Positions 28,588 to 36,900 of a stretch of 64,000 nucleotides of DNA are shown here, one piece after another; positions within the stretch are counted from its first letter, which is position 1, and every line of letters begins with the position of its first letter. Source of the DNA: Clostridium frigidicarnis (lineage in GTDB: Bacteria; Bacillota; Clostridia; Clostridiales; Clostridiaceae). The notes beneath the pieces were generated by a model that saw nothing but the letters and a program-made list of their open reading frames with translations, was not told the DNA's origin and did not search any database. A program made the position numbers and the translations under genes. The DNA is taken from assembly GCF_900111985.1 (NCBI RefSeq), contig NZ_FOKI01000011.1, positions 1 to 64,000 of the forward strand. Reading direction: 5' to 3'.

Positions 28588-29442
28588 TTAATAAATATTA
28601 TACTTATAAAAACCTTTACCAGTTTTTCTACCATACAATTTAGCATCGACCATTTTTCTTAACAATGGGCAACATCTAAATTTAGGATCTCTATAACTTT
28701 CATATAAAACATCCAATGACTTTACAACAGTATCCAATCCTATTAAATCTGCTGTTTCTAATGGCCCCATTTTATGTCCATAACAGTCTCTAAATATATC
28801 ATCTACTTGTTCTGGAGTACCAACTTGATCTTGTACAACGTATGCTGCCTCATTCATAAATAAATGTGAAATTCTATTAGAAACAAATCCGGGCAAGTCA
28901 TTTACTAAAATACATCTTTTTTCTATTTTAAAAGCTATTTTTTTCGTTTCCTCTATAGTACTTTCTGAAGTGTAGTACCCTTTTATAACCTCTATTGTTT
29001 TTTTCATTGGTACAGGATTCATAAAATGGGCACCTATTACTTTATCTGGTCTTTCTGTTAGAGATGCTATTTTCGTTATTGATATACAGGAAGTGTTTGC
29101 TAAAAAAATACTGTTTTCATTACATATAGTATCTATTCTTCTATATATTTCTTTCTTAATATCAAAGTTTTCTGATGCATTTTCTACTATTATGCTACAA
29201 TCTTTTAACTCATTATAATCTGTTGTAAATTCAATGCGGGAAAGTATTATATCTATATCGTCCAAATTCTCTTTGCTATTACACAACTTATATAGTTTTA
29301 TATTCCTGGTTATTTCTCCCTTTGTTTTCTGAAGAATATCATTACTAATATCAACTAAAATAACCTTAAATTTGTATTGTGCGAAACTTTGAGCAACACC
29401 TGCCCCCATTACCCCTCCACCTATAATTCCAATTTTATTCAT
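28588..29442 (-). CDS. 3-hydroxyacyl-CoA dehydrogenase-like enzyme (FkbK/ZmaG type)
   Basis: 284 residues, the first gene of the long biosynthetic unit. The N-terminal NAD-binding motif is GIIGGGVMGAGVA. The middle section reads GAHFMNPVPMKK with catalytic His, then LVNDLPGFVSNRI, the 3-hydroxybutyryl-CoA dehydrogenase pattern. Alone it could be taken for a butyrate-pathway enzyme. Its position before an ACP, an acyl-CoA dehydrogenase and an FkbH-like protein argues for oxidation of glyceryl-ACP. It follows a ~300-nt leader and a strong promoter. Confidence 0.92.
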   Translation of the reverse strand: MNKIGIIGGGVMGAGVAQSFAQYKFKVILVDISNDILQKTKGEITRNIKLYKLCNSKENLDDIDIILSRIEFTTDYNELKDCSIIVENASENFDIKKEIYRRIDTICNENSIFLANTSCISITKIASLTERPDKVIGAHFMNPVPMKKTIEVIKGYYTSESTIEETKKIAFKIEKRCILVNDLPGFVSNRISHLFMNEAAYVVQDQVGTPEQVDDIFRDCYGHKMGPLETADLIGLDTVVKSLDVLYESYRDPKFRCCPLLRKMVDAKLYGRKTGKGFYKYNIY

Positions 29443-29566
29443 AATATTATCTACCCCTTATTGTTATTATTTATTTACCAACAAAAACATTATTTGTTAC
29501 ATATATATATTACTTTCATATTACTAATCTACACATGCTTATATATCATAATTTTTACTTATGGAC

Positions 29567-29661
29567 ATAGCTTCGCTCTTTCGTGAGCTATTACTCACTA
29601 CAATAATACAATTCTATGGCATCCTCGGTTTATTAACGTGCCTAAGCATCGATTAACGCCC
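29567..29661 (-). promoter_or_regulatory. Structured 5' leader element of the biosynthetic operon, candidate LoaP target
   Basis: Lies 80-175 nt into the predicted transcript and is richer in G/C than its surroundings. Read on the minus strand it has two copies of CGTTAAT 20 bp apart, a GGCA/TGCC pair, a GTGAG-TAATAG-CTCAC hairpin, and an alternative ATAGCT/AGCTAT pairing that uses the CTCAC arm region, so the last two cannot form together. LoaP proteins bind RNA hairpins in the leaders of their target operons, and loaP is the neighbouring divergent gene. The sequence supports structure; binding is inference. Confidence 0.5.
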
Positions 29662-29747
29662 TTAAATTTTTTTATACTCATATTTACATCCAATTTACTT
29701 AACTAATTGAATATATTTTTTATTACATTTTCTAACTTATATTGCAT

Positions 29748-29777
29748 ATTATACTATTTAATTTCCTTATTTGTCAA
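29748..29777 (-). promoter_or_regulatory. Sigma-A promoter of the long biosynthetic unit
   Basis: Perfect -35 TTGACA (29777-29772) and perfect -10 TATAAT (29753-29748) on the minus strand with an 18-bp spacer. Transcription should begin near 29741, giving a leader of about 300 nt before ATG 29442. Confidence 0.75.
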
Positions 29778-29817
29778 TTTTTAAAATATTTTTTTAAAAT
29801 AACCAAATTTGCTAATA

Positions 29818-29846
29818 TTGAAAATTCATATATCTCTAAATATTAT
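29818..29846 (+). promoter_or_regulatory. Probable loaP promoter
   Basis: TTGAAA, a 17-bp spacer and TATTAT on the plus strand, about 100 nt before the loaP start. A second possible -10 (TATAAT, 29876) lies downstream. It is back-to-back with the biosynthetic promoter, about 40 bp apart. Confidence 0.45.
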
Positions 29847-29949
29847 AGATACTTTTCATTTAAATTATATTCTTATATAATAGTTTTATATTGTAATATT
29901 ACATATTTATAACTAAATTTAATTTGCAAAATTAGGAGGATTACTTATT

Positions 29950-30456
29950 ATGTATTGGTATGCTTTATTTGTACAAACTGGTAAAGAGGAGACTGTATCT
30001 AAACACATTAAAATGCATCTAGAGGATTGTATAACTACTCTTATACCAAAACGCATAGTCCCTGAAAAAAGAAATAACATCTGGCTAGATGTAGAAAAAA
30101 AACTCTTTCCTGGATATATACTTCTTTATACATATATGGACAACAAAAAATATCATATATTAAAACAAATTCCTTATGTTATAAAACTTCTTACAACTAG
30201 TCCACATTATCTCCCTATTACTGAAGATGAGATTTCCTTAATTTTAAATCTTGTTAACAAAAATGGAATTATAGAATACTCAAAAATATCTTGCCAAAAT
30301 TCAATTATCACAGTTCTTGATGGCCCACTTAAAGGGTACGAAAGGCTGATAAAAAAATTATGCAAACATTCAAAAAGGATAAAGGTTCAAATTAATTTCA
30401 TAAATAAAACTAAAGTAGTGGATTTAGGTATAGAAATAGCTAATACATCTAAATAG
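29950..30456 (+). CDS. loaP: LoaP-type specialised NusG antiterminator
   Basis: 168 residues. The N-terminal NGN domain starts MYWYALFVQTGKEE, has LFPGYILLYT in the middle and the IPYVIKLL region; a short C-terminal KOW-like domain (LDGPLKGYE) follows. It is shorter and more divergent than housekeeping NusG, and LoaP proteins typically lie beside large antibiotic or polysaccharide operons whose transcription they make processive. It is the only clear plus-strand gene, divergent from the long unit. AGGAGGA lies 9 nt before the ATG. Its likely targets are the ~27-kb unit starting at 29,741 and possibly the second unit. Confidence 0.9.
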   Translation: MYWYALFVQTGKEETVSKHIKMHLEDCITTLIPKRIVPEKRNNIWLDVEKKLFPGYILLYTYMDNKKYHILKQIPYVIKLLTTSPHYLPITEDEISLILNLVNKNGIIEYSKISCQNSIITVLDGPLKGYERLIKKLCKHSKRIKVQINFINKTKVVDLGIEIANTSK

Positions 30457-30616
30457 TAGCTGTTGAAGCCACTCAGGACATAAGTTCGATGAATTTTTTA
30501 TTGAAATCTATAAAAGATATACTTAAAAACTAGTTACACCAATGGTTGAAAAGACATCCTTGCTACCATTTACGCTCAGCACCATACCTTTTAATTGCAA
30601 CATACAAATGGGGTTT

Positions 30617-30642
30617 GAAACCAACACCTCAATGTTGGTTTC
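30617..30642. repeat. 10-bp inverted repeat between convergent loaP and transporter gene
   Basis: GAAACCAACA / TGTTGGTTTC with a 6-nt loop, between the 3' ends of loaP and the peptidase-transporter gene. Neither side has a U-tract, so it may be a weak bidirectional terminator. The remaining ~290 nt of this gap hold no supportable gene in either strand. Confidence 0.45.
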
Positions 30643-30750
30643 AAGAAGCCTTCCCTAATTTCTTATAAATCATGAATTGGCATTAAGCAAATTCTTCATC
30701 ACCCACTTTATCACTTAACTGTAATTACTTTTTTGATACCTGGCTTTACA

Positions 30751-33700
30751 TTATACATACAACTTATTTATTTTTATATTTCCAAATTCCATCTTTATAA
30801 CCTTATCAGCTAAGTCAAAATACTGATCATCATGGGTTATTGCTATAACACACTTTCCTCTACCTTTAAGATCCGGAAGAAGAGTATTGTAAAAAAACAT
30901 TCTAAACTCTGGATCTTGATCTGCTGCCCATTCGTCAAATAAATAAATAGGCTTATCTTCCAAATATGATACTAGCAATGCTAACCTCTTTTTTTGACCT
31001 GTTGATAGTTTAGTAGTACTAAATTTACCATCTTCAATTTTAACTTTTTTATCAAGCTGTAATACTTCTAAATATCTTTCTATTTCTTCTTTTTTTAGTT
31101 CCCACTTTATACCATAAAGCTTATCAAACATATAAAAATCTGAAAAAATAGTAGTATAGTTTTCACTCAATCTTCTTTGTTTTATAGACATACCACTTAA
31201 AGATATATAGCCTTTTGTTGGTTCATACAATCCCGTTAATAATTTAGCCAAAGTTGACTTCCCACTTCCATTCCCACCAGTTATAAAAGTTATCTCTCCA
31301 GACCTGAACTCATAGCTTATTGGTCCAACTTTGAAACCTTTTCCATCCTCTTTTTCATATTCATACTCTATCTCATGTAATTGAAGCTTGAGGTTATCCT
31401 TCCTACCACTCTTCTCACTACATAACTCACTATTGTCTAAAACAGATAGCTCATCAATTAAACTATTAATTCTCTTTAAACTTATTCTTACTTCTATGGC
31501 ATTAGGTATGGTATCCAATATTCCATGAACGGGTCCTGTCATATATAGAAGTATAAAAACATAACTTGCAACGCTTGTACTTTCTAAATTCTTTAAGATT
31601 AATGGGAAAATTAGAGCTATAGCTCCTATCGCAATAGTAAATAATAATTCACCTATTACAAACATGTTTGCAAAAGCCAAGGATGATTTTCCTCTTTTAA
31701 CTCTGTACTTATCACAAGTACTTTCCATGTCCTCTTGGAACTCGTGCTTTTTGTTTTTATTAAGACTTAACTCTTTAAATCCACCTATTAAATCATTAAT
31801 AAATTTAAAAAATACACTTTGAAGATCTCTAGCCTCTTCTCCAATTTTATTTGCATACCTACCAACTAAATAATAGATACTTGAGATTGCTAATATTATT
31901 AATACTGCTAACAATAACGCATATATATTTATACATCCTAAATATATAAAGCAACATATAAGCGTAACTCCACTTGTAATTCCACTGATTAAAATATTTA
32001 CGAATCTACTCATTGTTTCAGTATCATTATTTAAAGTAGACTGAATTCTTCCTTTTTCAATTTTTTCAAATTTATTATACGGAGCCTTTAATATATGCTT
32101 AACAATTTCCATTCTTTTTGAATAAACTATACTATTTGTTATGTCTATTAGTTTTCCTCTCATAATTTTTTGTCCATAAACATATAAGATTATTCCTAAA
32201 ACAAAGTATATTAGAAGCTTAATCTTCATGTTATTACTACTATTTATAGACATATTTATTGTAAAAATTATAAGGGCATTTCCAAATCCACTTGCAACAC
32301 TTAATAATGATAAAATTAATATAGGCTTATCATCTTTTTTTTTAAAAAAGCTTATTAATAAAGCATAAATATATGCCATCCAGATGCTTGCACAAAATAG
32401 ATAAAGAGCAATTTTTATACTATGAGGAAGCCATACAAACACAAAACTCCATGATATTCCATTACCTAAGATATATGGAATTAAATAAATGCAGTATGTC
32501 ACACCCAAAATAGATATTAAAGAAATAAATACCTTCAAAAAGGTTTTTATAGATATACTATTGAAATTTCTTTTTTTCGTTATTATTTCTTTAATTAATT
32601 TGATTATGAAATATAGTGTACTTATTATAATTAAACTTGCAAAAGCTATGATAAATATAGATATACTATCAGCTCTCTTGTTTAAATCCTTTATATTTAT
32701 ATTGTTATATTCTTTGCCATTTAGTATTCCACTAATCCCTCTACATATAAATTCTACATATTCTGAATTAGTGTTACTTAATACTGCTACTCCCTCTTTT
32801 TTTTCTGGTTTAAAAGTTATAAATGAAGAATAGTTTGGATTAGATCCACCATGAGAAATTTTTCCTCCTATGTCTTGATAAACATCCCATCCAGCAGCAT
32901 ATGATGAACCATAAGATGTTGGTGGAATTGTTCTATTTTGATCATGAGATTTTTCTATTAAGGTATTATCAAACTTAGATTCTTTTGATGTACTCATTTG
33001 AATCTTAAGCCACTTCGCCATATCTTTACCGTTGGTCATAATGTATCCAGCGGGTTTATTTCCTCTATAAACTGGTGCATCATAACTCCTTGGTTTTAAG
33101 AATCCTAACTTGTAACCCGTTGCTATATCCTTGCTAATATCTTCATTTTTAAATAAATAAGTATTATTTAGTCCAGATGTTTTTATTACATTTTCTTCTA
33201 TATACTTTTCATAACTTAACCCTGAAACTTTCTCTATTATTAATCCTAATACATCATAATTTATTGTTGCATATTGATACTTTTCTCCTGGCTTGCTATC
33301 AAGTTCTATCCCAACAAGGGTTTTAACTGTCTGATCTATTGCATTATCTTCATTTGAAACAGGAACTTTATCTATAGTTTTAAAGGGTATTCCACTTGAA
33401 TGATGTAGTAGCTGTTCTAAAGTTATCTTAGTATCTTCTCCTTTGTAACTCACCTTAAACCAAGGGATATACTTAGACACATCATCATTAAGCTTAATTA
33501 ATCCATCTTGTTCCAACTTTAAAATTGCTAGTCCTGTAAAAGCTTTACTAGTAGATCCTAGTTCAAATAAGGTCTTATCTGTAACAGGAGTTTTATCCTC
33601 AATATTTGAATATCCAAAGCCTTTTTGATAAATGGTTTTATCATCTTTTACTATAGTTATAGATATCCCTGGAATTTTACCCTTGTCTATATTTTCTTCT

Positions 33701-33843
33701 ATAAACTTTTCTATCTTAATCCTTTCATCTTGTGTCAATAAATCTATTGGTCCATTATTCTCTTCAGCAAATACTACTGATGATGATAATATTACACTTA
33801 TAAAAACACTAAATATAACTAGTAGTTTATTTATTTTTTTCAT
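30751..33843 (-). CDS. Prodrug-activating peptidase fused to cyclic-peptide-type ABC exporter (ZmaM-like)
   Basis: About 1,030 residues. Signal peptide (KKINKLLVIFSVFISVILSS), then an extracytoplasmic beta-lactamase/class-C peptidase domain with SxxK (STSK, ~100), a YAT segment and a late HGGSNPNYSS. Several membrane helices follow, then an ABC transporter of the PvdE/SyrD type: Walker A GGNGSGKST (~868), signature LSTGQKKRL, Walker B YLFDE. ClbP, XcnG and ZmaM cut N-acyl-D-Asn from exported prodrugs, and ZmaM is likewise joined to an ABC transporter. The next gene upstream is a C-A(Asn)-PCP-E module, which makes exactly that cap. Start 33843 is chosen because AAGGAG precedes it; 33864 would extend beyond the signal peptide. 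Confidence 0.92.
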   Translation of the reverse strand: MKKINKLLVIFSVFISVILSSSVVFAEENNGPIDLLTQDERIKIEKFIEENIDKGKIPGISITIVKDDKTIYQKGFGYSNIEDKTPVTDKTLFELGSTSKAFTGLAILKLEQDGLIKLNDDVSKYIPWFKVSYKGEDTKITLEQLLHHSSGIPFKTIDKVPVSNEDNAIDQTVKTLVGIELDSKPGEKYQYATINYDVLGLIIEKVSGLSYEKYIEENVIKTSGLNNTYLFKNEDISKDIATGYKLGFLKPRSYDAPVYRGNKPAGYIMTNGKDMAKWLKIQMSTSKESKFDNTLIEKSHDQNRTIPPTSYGSSYAAGWDVYQDIGGKISHGGSNPNYSSFITFKPEKKEGVAVLSNTNSEYVEFICRGISGILNGKEYNNINIKDLNKRADSISIFIIAFASLIIISTLYFIIKLIKEIITKKRNFNSISIKTFLKVFISLISILGVTYCIYLIPYILGNGISWSFVFVWLPHSIKIALYLFCASIWMAYIYALLISFFKKKDDKPILILSLLSVASGFGNALIIFTINMSINSSNNMKIKLLIYFVLGIILYVYGQKIMRGKLIDITNSIVYSKRMEIVKHILKAPYNKFEKIEKGRIQSTLNNDTETMSRFVNILISGITSGVTLICCFIYLGCINIYALLLAVLIILAISSIYYLVGRYANKIGEEARDLQSVFFKFINDLIGGFKELSLNKNKKHEFQEDMESTCDKYRVKRGKSSLAFANMFVIGELLFTIAIGAIALIFPLILKNLESTSVASYVFILLYMTGPVHGILDTIPNAIEVRISLKRINSLIDELSVLDNSELCSEKSGRKDNLKLQLHEIEYEYEKEDGKGFKVGPISYEFRSGEITFITGGNGSGKSTLAKLLTGLYEPTKGYISLSGMSIKQRRLSENYTTIFSDFYMFDKLYGIKWELKKEEIERYLEVLQLDKKVKIEDGKFSTTKLSTGQKKRLALLVSYLEDKPIYLFDEWAADQDPEFRMFFYNTLLPDLKGRGKCVIAITHDDQYFDLADKVIKMEFGNIKINKLYV

Positions 33844-33981
33844 AATACTAATTACTCCTTGCATAATTATTGCCTACTATCATTTCTATGCTCAATATAA
33901 TCACTAATAAAAATGATAATAGTACATGAGTATGTGAATTTTCAAATTTAAATGTAATCAACTGCTTAGTCTGATTGTGCA

Positions 33982-36900
33982 TTAATCAAACAACGCATCT
34001 AAATCATCCTGTGAAATATCAACAGCATCAAAATCTGATGGAGTAAATTCTTTTACATCTTTATTCATGCATTTTTCTTCAATTAATTTTAATGTACTTA
34101 TATAAGTATCTATCAATTCTTGAATTGTATCTTTATTAAATTTATTTTTACTATAGTTAGCATTTATTTTTAATTCTTTATTGACTATCATGGCTACTAT
34201 GTCAATTAGTGCTGTTAATGTATTTTCTTCGTCACTATCTAACCCAAATTCAATACTAGATAGGTCTAACTTTTCTTTATCCACAATATTATCCAAATCA
34301 CCTAGATAGTTGAATCTTACAAGTTTATTTTGTAATTCATCTATTTGCTTTTTTAAGAATCTAAGAGTTCCGTAATTAAATCCTTGGTTCGGTATATTTC
34401 TAAGCTGTTCTTTTAAAGATTTTATGTTCCTTTCTGTATCATTAGATTCAACTTTGAAATATGCCGGATACATACTTGTAAACCAGCCTACAGTTCTTGA
34501 TATATCAATGCCATTACTTATATTTTCTCTTCCATGTCTTTCAAGCTCAATTATCACGTCATTATTCTTTGTAATATTATTAATAGTAAGAACTAATGCA
34601 ACAGTTAGTACTTCATTCAAATCCATACTATAAATTTCATTTACAACTTTCATTAAAGAATTTAGTGTATCTTCATCTAAAATCCTCTTCAGTTCTTGTG
34701 ATGTTTTCACTACATCTTTACCCTTATTAAAATCTATTGGATAGTAAAAGTTACTATTAGAAATATTATTCCAATAAGGCATTTCTTTTTCAAAATCTTT
34801 TTTACTATAGTTTATTAGTTCATTTGCCCAGTCTTTAAATGAGTGATTTTTCATTGGTAATGATATTTCATTTCCATTTTCCAATTGATTTAATATGGTT
34901 GCAAAATCATTTAATATTACTCTCCAAGAAACTCCATCCATTACTAAATGATGAGCTGTGAATAATAAAGCTTGTTTTTTATCCCCTAAGTCAAACATAG
35001 TTACATTAAACAAAAGACCATTCTCTATATCAAAATTAACATTAGCTTTTTCAATTAAATTCTTAACCTTCTTGCATTGTTCATCATACCTGCATTCTCT
35101 TAAATCAACATATTGAACTGCATCCATATCACTTAAATGTTTGTCATTATAATATAACTTCCTAGATTTTCTATCATAATTAATTCTTAATCCATCATGA
35201 TGCTTAATTAATTTATTCACAGCCATAGTAACTTTGTTTATATATAAAACTTGATTGTATTCTAATAATACATATTGATTGTATAAGTTCTCATTTTCAA
35301 ATTTTTCATTAAAGAACCATTCTATAATAGGAGTATTTTCTATTTCACCATGACTTTCTTCTTGGCTTATACTTACCATTTCTTCATATTTCTCTATAGC
35401 TGCTGCTATTTCCTCAATAGAATCATAAGATAATATATCTTTTACTTTAATGGTTAATCCTATATTTTTAAGCTTTGAAGATATTTGAATAGCTTTTATA
35501 GAATCTCCTCCAAGTTGATAGTAGTTGTCATTCATACTTATATTTTCTATTCCTAATATCTCCTCCATAGCTTTGACTAATTCCTTTTCAGAAGAGGTAT
35601 TATAGTTAACAAATTCCTTATCACCTGATATTGGCTCTGGAAGTAATGAATAATTCACTTTTCCATTTAGAGTCAATGGTAGACTATCCATAAATATAAA
35701 ATTAGTTGGTAGCATATATTTAGGTAAGAATTTTAAAAGCCACTCTTTCAATTCTCTTTCTTTAACTTTCCTCTTGCTTACAATATAAGCATTTAGCAAT
35801 TTGTTTTCTGATGAATCTTCTTTAAATACAACAACGGCATCTTTAACAAATTCATTTTCAGTTAAATGTCTCTCTACCTCTCCTAATTCAATTCTATGAC
35901 CTCTTATTTTTACTTGATTATCAATTCTACTTACATATTCAATAGCTCCATTTTCTAGATACCTTGCCGTATCACCAGTTTTGTACATCCTTTTTCCTTT
36001 AATAAATGGATTTTCAATGAATCTTTCACAGTTTAACTCTTCTTTATTTAAATAGCCCCTAGAAACTCCATCCCCCGATACATAAAGTTCTCCTACTAAA
36101 CCTGTTGGCACCACATTGAAATCATTATCCAATATATAAATTTGAACGTTATCAGAAGGTTTACCTATTGGTACTGATACTCCTTTATCTTTTTCTTCAT
36201 TATATTTGTGTATCATACATCCAACTACTGTTTCTGTAGGTCCATATTCGTTACATATTTCTATATTTTTACCGAAACTATTGTAAATTTCTTTTGCTAA
36301 ACTTACCTTTAAATCTTCCCCTCCAACAATAAATCTCTTTATATTGGAATAACTATTATTCATACCCTTTAATAGAGTTAAATGTGCAGGGGTAAGCTTT
36401 ATAACTGTTGCCTTATTTTCTCTTAGTATTTTATATAAAACAAATTCTGTTTCATCATTATCATAAATTACAATCTTGTTTCCAAAAATTAGTGGTGTAA
36501 ATATAGATGTTACTGTTAAATCAAAAGATATTGAAGAATATAATGCCATAACATCCTCTTCATCTTTTAAATACATCTTTTTAGCCCACCATATATAATT
36601 TGTAAGCCCTTGATGTTCAATCATTACTCCTTTTGGCTTACCAGTTGAACCTGATGTATAAATAATATAAACCAAATCCTGTAAATTACTTATGTTTACT
36701 AGAGTTTCTTTACTATATATATTTAAATTCACATCATTGATATTAGTTATATTTCCTTTAAAACAAATATCATTATTCACCTTAAAATTCGTTAATAACA
36801 TGCTACTTTCAGAATTTTGAAGCATATAATTTATTCTTTCTATGGGATAACTAGGATCGATAGGTAAATAAGCTCCTCCTGCTTTTAGAACTCCTAAAAT

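Noticed and set aside
28588-29442. Reading the dehydrogenase and acyl-CoA dehydrogenase genes as a butyrate/crotonyl-CoA operon
   Set aside because: No crotonase, thiolase or EtfAB genes; they flank a discrete ACP and an FkbH-like gene, which points to extender-unit synthesis.
29377-29586. Plus-strand 69-codon frame before loaP
   Set aside because: Overlaps the dehydrogenase start and the leader of the minus-strand unit; no ribosome site; Leu/Tyr/Ile-rich AT translation.
33865-33981. Imperfect inverted repeat (ACTATCATTT...AATGATAATAGT)
   Set aside because: Offset arms, long loop and no U-tract; not convincing as a terminator or operator.
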